This document shows positions 55,709 to 64,000 of a DNA stretch of 64,000 bases, piece after piece. The notes below the pieces were generated by a model. It ran no database searches, had not been told where the DNA came from, and saw only the letters and a list, made by a program, of their open reading frames with translations. The stretch spans positions 90,056-154,055 of the forward strand of contig NZ_JAIMBY010000008.1 in the NCBI RefSeq assembly GCF_026191915.1, read 5' to 3'. This DNA is from Acidiphilium sp. PA. Its GTDB lineage: Bacteria > Pseudomonadota > Alphaproteobacteria > Acetobacterales > Acetobacteraceae. A program made the position numbers and the translations under genes. Position 1 is the stretch's first letter. Each line of letters starts with the position of its first letter.

Positions 55709-55720
55709 ATTGGTCCGACC
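55709..55720 (+). promoter_or_regulatory. Candidate FadR-type operator, site 2
   Basis: ATTGGTCCGACC, followed by T, gives TGGTCCGACCT (one change from TGGTCNGACCA). The match to site 1 (ATTGGTCCGGCC on the other strand) is 11 of 12. It lies 112 bases upstream of the ABC ATPase start at 55833, where a promoter is expected. Confidence 0.55.
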
Positions 55721-55832
55721 TTTAGGCCAATCAACGGGGCCGATGCGGCATTCGCCGCCATCGCGTCGAGGGAGAAACGATCATGCGGACATCATCCGCA
55801 CCGCAGTGCCGCCGTTCGGCGCGAGACGGTCA

Positions 55833-56621
55833 ATGAGCGCATCGGGCAGCGCGGCGCTCGAAGTCTCCGGTATCGAGAAGCGCTTCGGCGCGGTCGAGGT
55901 TCTGCGCGGCGTTTCGATGCAGGTCGCGCCCGGCGAGGTGCTCGGCGTGGTCGGCGATAACGGTGCCGGCAAATCCACCTTGATGAAAGTGATCTCGGGT
56001 GTTCACCGGGCCGATGCCGGCCGCATCCGCCTTGCCGGCCAGGATGTGGCGTTTCGCACCCCGCGCGATGCCCGCGACGCCGGAATCGAGACGATCTACC
56101 AGGATCTCGCGCTCGCCGACCATCTCGATGTCGGGGCCAACATCTTTCTCGGCCGCGAGCCGATCCGCCGGTTCGCCGGGCTGATCCCGATGCTCGATGA
56201 ACGCAAGATCCACGGCGAGGTCGCTGCCCTGCTCGGCCGGATCGAAAGCCACATCCCCGATCCCTCGGCCCGGGTGCTCGATCTTTCGGGCGGCCAGCGC
56301 CAGGCCGTCGCGATCGCGCGCGCGCTGTACTGGAAAGCCAAAATCGTCATCATGGACGAACCGACCGCGGCGCTTGCGGTGATGGAGACCGAGAACGTCC
56401 TGAAAATGGCCCGCCAGCTCGCCGGCGAGGGGATCGGCGTGCTGTTCATCGGCCATAATCTGGTCGAGATCCTGAAAATCTGCGACCGCGTGATGGTGAT
56501 GTATCGTGGGCGCAAAGTCTTCGACGCGCGATGCGCCGATACCTCGCAGACCGAACTGATCCGCTACATGACCGGCTACGCCGATGCCGAAGTCAATAAA
56601 ACCGAAGGGGAGTACCAATGA
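55833..56621 (+). CDS. Sugar ABC transporter ATP-binding protein
   Basis: 262 residues from ATG 55833 (MSASGSAALEVSGIEKRFG); a longer frame upstream is unlikely. Walker A GDNGAGKSTLMKVISG, signature LDLSGGQRQAVAIARALYWK, Walker B IVIMDEPTAAL and the H-loop region GVLFIGHNLVE. It is the single-domain form, as in FrcA-type fructose ATPases, rather than the double domain of RbsA. It overlaps the binding-protein start by four bases. First gene of the importer operon. Confidence 0.93.
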   Translation: MSASGSAALEVSGIEKRFGAVEVLRGVSMQVAPGEVLGVVGDNGAGKSTLMKVISGVHRADAGRIRLAGQDVAFRTPRDARDAGIETIYQDLALADHLDVGANIFLGREPIRRFAGLIPMLDERKIHGEVAALLGRIESHIPDPSARVLDLSGGQRQAVAIARALYWKAKIVIMDEPTAALAVMETENVLKMARQLAGEGIGVLFIGHNLVEILKICDRVMVMYRGRKVFDARCADTSQTELIRYMTGYADAEVNKTEGEYQ

Positions 56622-57628
56622 TGTCCAGACTTACACTGTTGCTCGCAGGGGCCGCACTGCTCGCCATCCCGCTGCAGGCGAAGGCGAAAGACGCCACCGT
56701 CGCCGCACTCGCCACCCCGGCCAAACCGGCCAAGGCCTATCATTTCGAGCTCATCACCAAGTCGAACGCCTCGCCCTATTGGCTCGCGGTGCGTGCCGGC
56801 GCCGATGCGGCGGCCAAAAAATACGGTGCCACGGTCAGTTTCGAGGCACCCGCCAGCGGGCTCGATCTCGCCGGGCAGATCGGCATGGTCAATAACGCCG
56901 TCACCGCCGGCACCGATGGCCTGATCCTGGCCGCGCAGAACCCGCAGGCCTTGCTCAAGCCGGTGCAATCGGCGCTCGCCGCCCATATCCCGGTGGTCAC
57001 GGTCGATTCCGGCCTGTCGCCCAACATTGCCGATACGTTCCTCGCGACCTCGAACATCGGTGCGGCCGCCGCGCTCGCGAAATACACCGCCGATCACCTG
57101 ATGCACGGCAAAGGCCAATACGCGATCGTCGATTTCAACCACACCGCCTCGACCGGTATCGCCCGCCCGAAGGGCTTCATGCAGGGCATGAAGGCTTTTA
57201 CCGGCATCAAACGGATGGGGCCGATCCAGTATTCGCAGAACGACGTCAGCACCGGCCTGCGCATCGCAACCACCATGCTGACGCAATATCCCAAGCTCGA
57301 CGTGATTTTCGGTGCGAACGACCGCGCGGCCCTTGGCCCGGCCGAGGCGGTGCAACGGGCGCATTCCAAGGTCAAGGTGGTCGGGTTCGATGCCGATCTG
57401 GGCGAAATCGCCTATATCAAATCTGGCATCATCCAGGCCTCGATCCTGCAATCGCCCTATGACATGGGCTATTACGCGGTCATCGCCCTGCTCGACAAAA
57501 TCGCCGGCAAGACCCTGCCGAAGCGGATCAGCACGCCCTATTTCCTGCTGACGCCGTCAAACCTCGGCTCCGCCAAGGCGACCGCGGCTATCCGCCAGTA
57601 CGCGCCCGACTACAAACCGGCGGGCTGA
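56618..57628 (+). CDS. Sugar ABC transporter periplasmic binding protein
   Basis: 336 residues. Signal peptide MMSRLTLLLAGAALLAIPLQ ending AKA-K, so exported and perhaps not lipidated. The type I periplasmic fold follows, with YHFELITKSNASPYWLAVRA, the NNAVTAGTDGLILAAQNPQA block, VVTVDSGLSP and FGANDRAALGPAEAVQRAHS, as in the ribose/fucose family. The substrate is inferred as a fucose-type sugar from the neighbouring genes. The gene begins in the ATPase stop. Confidence 0.92.
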   Translation: MMSRLTLLLAGAALLAIPLQAKAKDATVAALATPAKPAKAYHFELITKSNASPYWLAVRAGADAAAKKYGATVSFEAPASGLDLAGQIGMVNNAVTAGTDGLILAAQNPQALLKPVQSALAAHIPVVTVDSGLSPNIADTFLATSNIGAAAALAKYTADHLMHGKGQYAIVDFNHTASTGIARPKGFMQGMKAFTGIKRMGPIQYSQNDVSTGLRIATTMLTQYPKLDVIFGANDRAALGPAEAVQRAHSKVKVVGFDADLGEIAYIKSGIIQASILQSPYDMGYYAVIALLDKIAGKTLPKRISTPYFLLTPSNLGSAKATAAIRQYAPDYKPAG

Positions 57629-57635
57629 TCGCACA

Positions 57636-58625
57636 ATGGACCAGCGCGTCGCGCCCAAGCCCGAAATCGAGACCATGCCGCGCGGGCGCGCCGCCCTGCG
57701 TTTCGTGCGGCAACTGGCCTTTGCGCTGATCAGCATCGTCGTGCTGATTGTCATTTTCGGCATCCTGAACCCGCGCTTTCTCAGCGCGATCAATTGGTTC
57801 CACATCACCCAGCAGGTCGCGGTCATCGCCATTCTGGCGATCGGGCAGACCTTCATCATCGCAACCGCCGGCATCGACATCTCGCAGGGTTCGGTGGTCG
57901 CCCTGTCCTCGATGATCTGCGCGATCATTCTGGTCGATTCCCATCTGGGCATGGTCGCGGCGGTGGCGCTCACGCTGCTGCTCGGTGCGGTGGTCGGCGC
58001 CATGGTCGGCGGCTCGATCGTGGTGCTGGGCGTACCACCGTTCATCGCGACCTTGGGCATGCTCGCCATCGCGATGGGTGCCGCCCTGCTCACCACCAAC
58101 GGCACCCCGGTGTTCGGCCTGCCGAATGGTTTCCAGGCGATTTCGCAAGGCACCATTCTGGGGTTCCCGAACATGGGCTGGATCGCGATCGTGATCGCCC
58201 TGATCGCGGCCTTCGTACTGAACAAGACCCGCTTCGGCCGCTACACGCTCGCGATCGGCAGCAATGCCGAGGCTGCCAGACGCGTGGGGATCAACGTGCC
58301 GCGCCACCTGCTGATGATCTACATGCTCGGCGGCATCATCTCCGCGCTCGCCGGCATCGTGTATTTGTCCTACACGGCGGCGGCCCAGCCGACCTCGGGC
58401 GGTAATTACGAACTCTATGCGATCGCGGCCGTGGTGATCGGCGGCGGCTCCCTGTTCGGCGGCGTCGGCACCATTCTCGGCAGCGTCCTCGGCGCCCTGT
58501 TGATGACCATTCTGAAAAACGGCACCCAGCTCGCAGGCATTTCCTCCTACGTGGAACAGGTCATCCTCGGCATCGTCGTCGTCGGCGCCGTCTATGTCGA
58601 TAATTTGCGGCGCCGGCTGCGCTAG
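57636..58625 (+). CDS. Sugar ABC transporter permease
   Basis: 329 residues of the RbsC/FrcC type, with about eight or nine membrane segments (LAFALISIVVLIVIFGILNP, VAVIAILAIGQTFIIATAGI at the conserved start of helix 2, GNYELYAIAAVVIGGGSLFG near the end). It starts seven bases after the binding-protein stop. Last gene of the importer operon. A short perfect hairpin AGCCCGGCCCGGGCT at 58628 follows its stop. Confidence 0.92.
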   Translation: MDQRVAPKPEIETMPRGRAALRFVRQLAFALISIVVLIVIFGILNPRFLSAINWFHITQQVAVIAILAIGQTFIIATAGIDISQGSVVALSSMICAIILVDSHLGMVAAVALTLLLGAVVGAMVGGSIVVLGVPPFIATLGMLAIAMGAALLTTNGTPVFGLPNGFQAISQGTILGFPNMGWIAIVIALIAAFVLNKTRFGRYTLAIGSNAEAARRVGINVPRHLLMIYMLGGIISALAGIVYLSYTAAAQPTSGGNYELYAIAAVVIGGGSLFGGVGTILGSVLGALLMTILKNGTQLAGISSYVEQVILGIVVVGAVYVDNLRRRLR

Positions 58626-58627
58626 CC

Positions 58628-58642
58628 AGCCCGGCCCGGGCT
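58628..58642. terminator. Short hairpin after the permease gene
   Basis: AGCCCG-GCC-CGGGCT, a perfect 6 bp stem three bases after the stop, followed by a second palindrome TGGCCGGCCA at 58648. There is no T-run, so termination is uncertain. It sits between the importer operon and the convergent tRNA gene. Confidence 0.4.
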
Positions 58643-58685
58643 CGGCATGGCCGGCCAACCCGCGATCAACGCATCGGAAAAAGAG

Positions 58686-58777
58686 TGGCGGAGGGGATGG
58701 GATTCGAACCCACGAGACGGTTTAACCCGTCTAACGGTTTAGCAAACCGCCGCCTTCGGCCACTCGGCCACCCCTCC
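58686..58777 (-). tRNA. tRNA-Ser(GCT)
   Basis: On the minus strand the sequence begins GGAGGGGTGGCCGAGTGG, has the anticodon arm GCGGTTTGCTAAACCG with anticodon GCT, a long variable arm, the TΨC arm GTGGGTTCGAATCCCA and ends CCCCTCCG-CCA. All four stems pair; the variable arm length is normal for serine. The CCA tail is encoded. Confidence 0.96.
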
Positions 58778-58963
58778 GCCGGGGTACACGGCGTATGCAC
58801 GCGTGGTTCTAGTCACCGCGCGCTGGTTCGTAAAGGGCGGGTCGGCGGTTCGCCGGGAAGGTGTCGCATATTCTGACAAATCGGTTATCTTGCCATCCAT
58901 GCCGATCAACCCGAGCCGCCGCGTTGCTGCGATCATCGACCCGCCGGGGCAGGGCGGGGTTGC

Positions 58964-60454
58964 ATGAGCCTGGGACGCGGCGCTGCGCATGGGGCTGCCT
59001 GGAACCTGATGACGGCGGTCGGCGAGCGCGGGCTTGGCTTCATCGTCCTCGCCATCCTGATCCGGCACGTTACGCTGCGCGACGTCGGTGTGGTGGCAAT
59101 TGCGTCCGCGCTGTCGGAAATCGGCCGGATGGTGACCACGGGAGGGTCCGGCGAGCAGGTGATCGCCTCACCGGGGGATCGGTCGGTCGAGGCGGGGGCG
59201 TTCTGGGCGCAGATGCTGCTGGCACTGGCGATGGCGGCAGCCCTGTTCGCCGCCGCACCCGTGCTGGCGAGCGCGTATGGCGCCCGGCCGATCGCCTGGG
59301 TGACGCGGGCTCTTTCGGTCAATATCGTGATCGGGGCGTTTCTGATCGTGCCCTCCGCACGGCTGGCGCAGCGGTTCGGGTTTCGGGCGCTCAGCCTGAT
59401 GTCGCTGGGCTCGACCGGCCTGGGCGGGATTGTGGCGCTGGCCCTGGTCTTCACCGGCCATGGGCTGCCCGCGCTGATCGCGCAGCGGATTGTCGGGATC
59501 ACGTTTTACGCCTTCGCCGCCTCGATCACGGCGCGCTGGCGGCCGCCGGCGTTTCCGTCGTGGCGGGTGGTCGGCGATGCGATGCGGTTCAATATTCCGA
59601 TGATGGGAGCCGCATTCGTCGATTACATCGCGGCGACCGGCTATGTCGTGCTCATTGGCATCCGGATGCCGGTGGCCGCGGTCGGGCAATTCCGCATCGC
59701 GCAGCGCCTGGCCGAGGTGTTGCAGGAATTATCCATCTTCCCGGCGAGCAAGGTGTTTCTGCCGGTATTCGTTGCGGTGCGCGACGAGCCCGAGCGGCGG
59801 TTCGCCGTGGCGCGGTCGCTGATGGATGTGATCGCGATTTTCTCGCTCGCCGCCGCAGCGATCGCGGGGGCGGTGGCCAAGCCGCTGGTGGTGCTGATGT
59901 TCGGGGCGCGCTGGGCGGCCGCGGCGCCGGTGTTTGCCGCGATGAGCCTGATCGTGCCGGCGGCGGCGATCTATGCGTTCGTCAATCCCATGCTCACCGC
60001 GCTGCGCCGGCCGGTGCTCGTTTCGGTGTTCGCCGGGCTCAATGCGGTGACGATCGCGCTGGCCGCCTGGTTTGCCGCACCGTTCGGCTTGATTGCGCTC
60101 GCCTGGACGCTGGCGTTGCGCGGGGTGCTGACCGCGCTGCTGCTGCTGCCGGCGCTCTCGATCGGGATCGGCCGGTCGGCCTGGCCGCTGCTGCGCCTGT
60201 TCGTGGCACCGTTCATCGCGCTGATCGCCGCACGGGTTGCGGCCGCCGCCGCGATCGCGGCGTTCGCCGGCGGTGCCGCGCTGGGGACGCGGATGATGGT
60301 CGCGCAATTTGTGATCGGTGGTTTCTTCGCCGGAGCGGTGTTTCTGGGGGTGCTGCTGATCCTGGCACCGCGGCGGGTCATTGCGTTGGCGCGGCGCCTG
60401 CGGGGGATGTTTCGCCGCACGGTGGTGGTGGCGGAGGTGGCGGAAGCGGGCTAG
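58964..60454 (+). CDS. Oligosaccharide flippase (Wzx/MATE-like)
   Basis: 496 residues with about 12 to 14 hydrophobic segments and few polar stretches ([60 protein letters not shown]). The polysaccharide-flippase pattern is seen in [20 protein letters not shown] and [20 protein letters not shown]. It would move lipid-linked sugars across the inner membrane. Its 3' end overlaps the convergent lipB tail by 77 nt. Confidence 0.87.
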   Translation: MSLGRGAAHGAAWNLMTAVGERGLGFIVLAILIRHVTLRDVGVVAIASALSEIGRMVTTGGSGEQVIASPGDRSVEAGAFWAQMLLALAMAAALFAAAPVLASAYGARPIAWVTRALSVNIVIGAFLIVPSARLAQRFGFRALSLMSLGSTGLGGIVALALVFTGHGLPALIAQRIVGITFYAFAASITARWRPPAFPSWRVVGDAMRFNIPMMGAAFVDYIAATGYVVLIGIRMPVAAVGQFRIAQRLAEVLQELSIFPASKVFLPVFVAVRDEPERRFAVARSLMDVIAIFSLAAAAIAGAVAKPLVVLMFGARWAAAAPVFAAMSLIVPAAAIYAFVNPMLTALRRPVLVSVFAGLNAVTIALAAWFAAPFGLIALAWTLALRGVLTALLLLPALSIGIGRSAWPLLRLFVAPFIALIAARVAAAAAIAAFAGGAALGTRMMVAQFVIGGFFAGAVFLGVLLILAPRRVIALARRLRGMFRRTVVVAEVAEAG

Positions 60455-61127
60455 GCGCGTGGCCGAAAATGCGGGCGAAGCCTGATCGCAGCGCGGCATC
60501 GACCGCTGGCATGGGTGCGTCGATGCCGAGCGCTGCCAGCGAGGTCACGCCATGCGCGCTGATGCCGCAGGGGATGATGCCGTCATAGGCGGCAAGGTCG
60601 GGGGCGACGTTGAGGGCGATGCCGTGATAGCTCACCCAGCGCGAGACTCTCACGCCGATTGCAGCGATTTTGGCTTCCCGGCCGGTTGACGGATCGGCGA
60701 CCCAGATGCCGACGCGGCCTTCGCGGGTTTCGCCCTTTACGCCGAACCGGGCCAGGGTTTCGATCAGCCAGGCTTCGAGCCCGGCGACGAACTGGCGGAT
60801 GTCGCGCGCAGGCACGATGCCGTGTGGGCGGCTGAGGTCGAGCATGACATAGGCGATGCGCTGGCCCGGCCCGTGATAGGTCCATTGGCCACCGCGGCCG
60901 GTGCGGAAAATCGGCGTGGCACCGGGGGCGATGAGGTCGGTTTCCCGCGCCGAGGTGCCGGCGGTGTAGAGCGGCGGGTGTTCGACCAGCCAGATCCGTT
61001 CGGCGGCGGTCCCTGCGCGGATCGCGGCGGCGCGGGCCTGCATGGCGGCGAGTCCGGCCTGGTAATCGAGCAGGCCGGGTTCGGTTTGCCATTCGATCGG
61101 GGTGGTTGTTGATACCGGCTGATCCAT
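60378..61127 (-). CDS. lipB: Lipoyl(octanoyl) transferase LipB
   Basis: 249 residues. [40 protein letters not shown] with the catalytic Lys, and [19 protein letters not shown] with the catalytic Cys. It transfers octanoyl from acyl carrier protein to the lipoyl domains of dehydrogenases. The last 25 residues are a Pro-rich tail ([18 protein letters not shown]) not usual for LipB; these are the bases that overlap the antisense end of the flippase gene. It is divergent from the tRNA-Leu. Confidence 0.93.
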   Translation of the reverse strand: MDQPVSTTTPIEWQTEPGLLDYQAGLAAMQARAAAIRAGTAAERIWLVEHPPLYTAGTSARETDLIAPGATPIFRTGRGGQWTYHGPGQRIAYVMLDLSRPHGIVPARDIRQFVAGLEAWLIETLARFGVKGETREGRVGIWVADPSTGREAKIAAIGVRVSRWVSYHGIALNVAPDLAAYDGIIPCGISAHGVTSLAALGIDAPMPAVDAALRSGFARIFGHAPSPLPPPPPPPPCGETSPAGAAPTQ

Positions 61128-61151
61128 CGGCTATAGCGCTCCCGCGACGGT

Positions 61152-61234
61152 GCGGCCGTGGCGAAATGGTAGACGCGCAAGCTTGAGGTGCTTGTGGGGG
61201 AAACCCTGTGGAAGTTCGAATCTTCTCGGCCGCA
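61152..61234 (+). tRNA. tRNA-Leu(GAG)
   Basis: Acceptor stem GCGGCCG pairs with CGGCCGC at 61227-61233. The D arm has GTGGCGAAATGGTAGACGC, the anticodon arm is CAAGCTTGAGGTGCTTG with anticodon GAG, a variable arm follows, and the TΨC arm is GAAGTTCGAATCTTC. The CCA end is not encoded. A T/A hairpin lies 26 nt downstream. Confidence 0.95.
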
Positions 61235-61260
61235 TGACGCTTCCCGGTTCGGGTTTTTTG

Positions 61261-61280
61261 TCGTTTTTTTGTAAAAACGA
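61261..61280 (+). terminator. T-tract/A-tract hairpin after tRNA-Leu
   Basis: TCGTTTTT-TTGT-AAAAACGA is an 8 bp perfect stem behind a T6 run. The plan resembles the hairpin half of the repeats at 17997 and 63671, but without the long A-tract and CTTTTG tail. It most likely ends the tRNA-Leu transcript. Confidence 0.65.
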
Positions 61281-61383
61281 TGACCTTGCGCTTTCCCGAT
61301 CGATGCCAAGCAGCCATGCGGCGGGACGGTTGCCCGGATGTGAGGCATCGCGCATTGTCGGGGCAGCAGGGAGATCAGACAAC

Positions 61384-63654
61384 ATGGACGACACGCTCCG
61401 TAAGGCCGCACTCGAGTATCACCGCTACCCGCGGCCGGGCAAACTCACCATCACACCGACCAAGCGGATGGAGACCTCGCGTGATCTCTCGCTCGCCTAT
61501 TCTCCCGGTGTGGCGGCGGCGTGTCTTGCGATCAAGGACGATCCCGATACCGCCTATGACTACACGATCAAGGGCAACCTGGTCGCGGTCATCACCAATG
61601 GCACCGCCGTGCTCGGGCTGGGGAATATCGGCGCGCTGGCCTCCAAGCCGGTGATGGAGGGCAAGGCGGTGCTCTTCAAGAAATTCGCCGGGATCGACAC
61701 GTTCGACATCGAGGTGAACGAGCCCGACCCGGATAAATTCATCGAAGTGGTCGCCGCGCTCGAGCCGAGTTTCGGCGGCATCAATCTCGAGGATATCAAG
61801 GCGCCGGAGTGTTTCCGGATCGAGCAGACCTTGCGGGCGCGGATGAATATTCCGGTGTTCCACGACGATCAGCACGGCACCGCCATCATCGTCGGGGCGG
61901 CGGTGCTGAATGCGCTGAAGGTGCAGGGCAAGTCGATTGAATCGGTGAAGATCGTCTCGTCCGGCGCCGGTGCGGCCGCCCTTTCGTGCGTCAATATCCT
62001 GATCGCGCTGGGGGCGCTGCGCGAGAATATCACGATGACCGATATTGAAGGCGTGATTTACAAAGGCCGGCCGAAACTCGATGCGACGCTGGAACCGGTG
62101 GCGCGCGAGACCAACGCGCGCACCCTGTCCGAAGTGCTGGATGGGGCGGATATTTTTCTGGGGCTTTCGGCACCCGGGGTGTTGAAGGCGGAATGGCTCG
62201 ATAAATTCGCCCCGAACCCGCTGATCCTGGCGCTGGCGAATCCCGAGCCCGAAATCCTGCCCGATCTGGTGGCCGCGCATCGGCCGGATGCGATCATCTG
62301 CACCGGGCGGAGCGATTTTCCCAACCAGGTCAATAACGTGCTGTGCTTTCCGTTCATTTTCCGCGGCGCGCTCGACGTCGGTGCGACGGCGATCACCGAG
62401 GGGATGAAACTTGCCGCGGTCAAGGCGATTGCCGAACTCACGCGGATCGAGGCATCCGACACGGTGGCGGCGGCCTATGGCGGCCATGCGCCGGTGTTCG
62501 GGCGCGATTACATCATTCCCAAACCGTTCGATACGCGGCTGATCCTGCATATCGCCCCGGCGGTCGCCCGCGCGGCGATGGCGGAAGGCGTGGCGCGCCG
62601 GCCGATTGCGGATTTCGATGTCTATATCAGGGAACTCGAGCGGTTCGTGTTCCGCTCCGGCCTGCTGCTGCGCCCGGTGATCGAGGTGGCGCGTTCGGCG
62701 AAATCGCGCATCGTCTATGCCGAAGGCGAGGACGAACGGGTGCTGCGCGCGGCGCAAAGCGTGGTCGATGATCATCTGGGTGTGCCGCTGCTGGTGGGTG
62801 ATACCGACGCCATCGTGCGGCGGATCGGCGCGCTCGGGCTGCGGATGAAACCCGAACAGGATTTCCGGGTGATCGACCTTGCGCGCGATACCGCCCTGTC
62901 CGCCAGGCTGCTGGCCGATTATCAGCGCCTGGTCGGCCGCCGGGGTGTGCCGCCGGATGCCGCGGCGCGCCAGCTCGCACGGCGGCCTACCGTCGCGGCG
63001 GCGATGATGCTGGCCTCCGACGAGGCGGATGCCGCGATCTGCGGGGGACTCGGCGATTGGTCGCGCCAGTTCCGCTACGCGCTGCCGATCATTCCGCGCC
63101 AGAAAGGCATCAACCGGATCTCCGCCGTCACGGCGCTGATCCTGCAGAGCGGCAATCTGTTCTTCTGCGACACCCATGTGAACGAAGATCCCAGCGCCGA
63201 AGAGATCGCGGAAATGACCCATCTGGCGAGCGCCATGGTGACGCGTTTTGGTATCGCACCGAAAGTGGCGCTGCTGTCGCATTCGAATTTCGGCGCCGCG
63301 CAATCGGCCTCCGCCCGCAAGATGCGCAAGGCCCTGGCACTGATTCGCGCGCAGGACCCCGACCTTGAAGTGGACGGCGAAATGCACGCCGATGACGCGC
63401 TGTTCGAGCCCATCCGCAATCGCTCGGTCTGCGATTCGCGCCTGACCGGCTCGGCCAACCTGCTGGTGATGCCGAATATCGACGCCGCCAATATCAGCTT
63501 CAACCTGCTGAAAGCCGCGGGCGAGGCCGTGACCGTCGGGCCGCTGCTGCTCGGGCTTGCAAAGCCGCTACATATCGCGGTGCCGAGCGTTACAGCGCGC
63601 GGGTTGGTGAATATGAGCGCGGTGGCGGCGATGGAGGCTGTGCTGGCGGGGTAG
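61384..63654 (+). CDS. maeB: NADP-dependent malic enzyme MaeB with phosphotransacetylase-like C-terminal domain
   Basis: 756 residues from ATG 61384 (GGGAG 10 bases upstream); the upstream open frame runs through a tRNA and is not coding. Malic enzyme domain (about 1-420): [60 protein letters not shown] and [18 protein letters not shown] for NADP. The C-terminal domain (about 430-756) resembles phosphate acetyltransferase but is regulatory in known MaeB proteins ([40 protein letters not shown]). It converts malate to pyruvate, giving NADPH. Confidence 0.95.
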   Translation: MDDTLRKAALEYHRYPRPGKLTITPTKRMETSRDLSLAYSPGVAAACLAIKDDPDTAYDYTIKGNLVAVITNGTAVLGLGNIGALASKPVMEGKAVLFKKFAGIDTFDIEVNEPDPDKFIEVVAALEPSFGGINLEDIKAPECFRIEQTLRARMNIPVFHDDQHGTAIIVGAAVLNALKVQGKSIESVKIVSSGAGAAALSCVNILIALGALRENITMTDIEGVIYKGRPKLDATLEPVARETNARTLSEVLDGADIFLGLSAPGVLKAEWLDKFAPNPLILALANPEPEILPDLVAAHRPDAIICTGRSDFPNQVNNVLCFPFIFRGALDVGATAITEGMKLAAVKAIAELTRIEASDTVAAAYGGHAPVFGRDYIIPKPFDTRLILHIAPAVARAAMAEGVARRPIADFDVYIRELERFVFRSGLLLRPVIEVARSAKSRIVYAEGEDERVLRAAQSVVDDHLGVPLLVGDTDAIVRRIGALGLRMKPEQDFRVIDLARDTALSARLLADYQRLVGRRGVPPDAAARQLARRPTVAAAMMLASDEADAAICGGLGDWSRQFRYALPIIPRQKGINRISAVTALILQSGNLFFCDTHVNEDPSAEEIAEMTHLASAMVTRFGIAPKVALLSHSNFGAAQSASARKMRKALALIRAQDPDLEVDGEMHADDALFEPIRNRSVCDSRLTGSANLLVMPNIDAANISFNLLKAAGEAVTVGPLLLGLAKPLHIAVPSVTARGLVNMSAVAAMEAVLAG

Positions 63655-63670
63655 GGAAGGGAAGGGGAAG

Positions 63671-63708
63671 GCTTCTTTTTTGTAAAAAAAGAAGCAAAAA
63701 ACTTTTTG
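63671..63708. repeat. Hairpin repeat downstream of maeB (third copy)
   Basis: GCTTC, T6, GT, A7, GAAGC, then A6, CTTTTTG. The plan and the preceding GGGAAGGGAAGGGG run match the pair at 17997-18114. It lies 16 nt after the maeB stop and would make a strong hairpin, so it may also end transcription. It marks a dispersed short repeat family. Confidence 0.75.
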
Positions 63709-63798
63709 ACTCTGGGGCTTGGGATTTGGCTGGATCGTGCCTTACTCGTTTGTTTTGTTGCGATATCGTAATGATATGGGCGTGCGAAGGTGCTGGGG

Positions 63799-64000
63799 TC
63801 AGGCGGGTTGAATTTTGAAATCCTGGTTTGGGGGTGGGGTGTCGGGTGGGGTGGGGTCTGGCGTGCCGAAGAGGATGTGGCGGCGGGAGTCGGGCGGTGG
63901 GGTGGGGGTGACGGGGGGTTGTGCGGGCAGGTCGATGCCCATGGCGTGGTAGAGCGGGGCGAGGATGCGGATGAGGCGGGGGTTGGCTTCGAGCAGGCCG
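63799..64000 (-). CDS. C-terminal end of an unidentified protein (partial)
   Basis: On the minus strand the last 67 codons before the stop at 63799 read GLLEANPRLIRILAPLYHAM, then a Pro/Thr-rich tail (PPVTPTPPPDSRRHILFG) ending FKIQPA. The gene continues beyond the window. The family cannot be named. The Pro-rich tail makes the opposite strand strongly G-rich (63830-63856). Confidence 0.5.
   Translation of the reverse strand, partial: GLLEANPRLIRILAPLYHAMGIDLPAQPPVTPTPPPDSRRHILFGTPDPTPPDTPPPNQDFKIQPA

Noticed and set aside
58861..60588. 575-codon open frame overlapping the flippase gene
   Set aside because: Shadow in another frame, Arg/Gly-rich; the flippase frame has regular hydrophobic segments.
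1..64000. CRISPR arrays, prophage genes, rRNA operons, complete insertion sequences
   Set aside because: I looked for spaced direct repeats, integrases, phage structural genes, rRNA segments and full transposases and saw none. T6SS parts resemble phage tail proteins but all fall in standard T6SS order.

Overview
The window is high-GC alphaproteobacterial DNA. The two alphaproteobacterial-style TssC sheath paralogues, the Hint protein of a type common in Acetobacteraceae, the FtsEX/acyltransferase set and the T-tract/A-tract intergenic hairpins together suggest an acidophilic or environmental member of the Acetobacteraceae. This placement is inference; there is no rRNA here to fix it.

Layout. 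(1) 1-9061, minus strand: a two-partner secretion pair, an FhaC-type outer-membrane transporter followed by a giant FhaB-type beta-helix exoprotein that runs off the left edge (more than 2,400 codons with no stop seen). (2) 9459-10941: a small AT-rich island with a frameshifted orphan gene and two tandem paralogous membrane proteins, the first carrying two compensating homopolymer frameshifts. (3) 11092-38921: a complete type VI secretion system in several divergent operons. The first is vgrG, a DUF6931-like gene, tagH, tssJ, tssK, tssL-OmpA, tssM, tagF, pppA (+). Then come clpV, hcp and an orphan (-), tssA (+), an orphan (-), and tssB, tssC1, tssC2 (-). The last is tagJ, tssE, tssF, tssG and a SAM-dependent methyltransferase (+). 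All thirteen core components are present. PppA, FHA protein and TagF are there without a PpkA kinase. (4) 39006-44807, minus: a metalloprotease-Hint fusion, then a TPR-sulfotransferase, an ATP-grasp protein and a DedA protein. (5) 44912-49265: an SLC13-like permease, a convergent gap with three DnaA-box-like sequences, and an operon of ftsE, ftsX, a YdcF-type protein and a PlsC-type acyltransferase. (6) 49406-51907: a GST and a flavin monooxygenase. (7) 51895-58625: a catabolic locus for L-fucose or a similar sugar acid (lactonase, SDR, fuconate-dehydratase-like enolase), a divergent GntR/FadR regulator and an ABC sugar importer. A shared candidate operator (ATTGGTCCGRCC) lies in front of both the catabolic and transport operons. 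(8) 58686-64000: tRNA-Ser(GCT), a flippase, lipB, tRNA-Leu(GAG), NADP-malic enzyme maeB, and the 3' end of an unidentified gene.

The left two-thirds is therefore dominated by systems used against neighbouring cells (two-partner secretion and T6SS), with small AT-rich orphan genes at the places where effectors and immunity genes usually lie. The right third is metabolic and housekeeping. The points I find most worth a second look are the orphan genes beside vgrG, hcp and tssA, the methyltransferase translationally coupled to tssG, the protease-Hint fusion, the hairpin repeat inserted between tssL and tssM, and the predicted fucose regulon.
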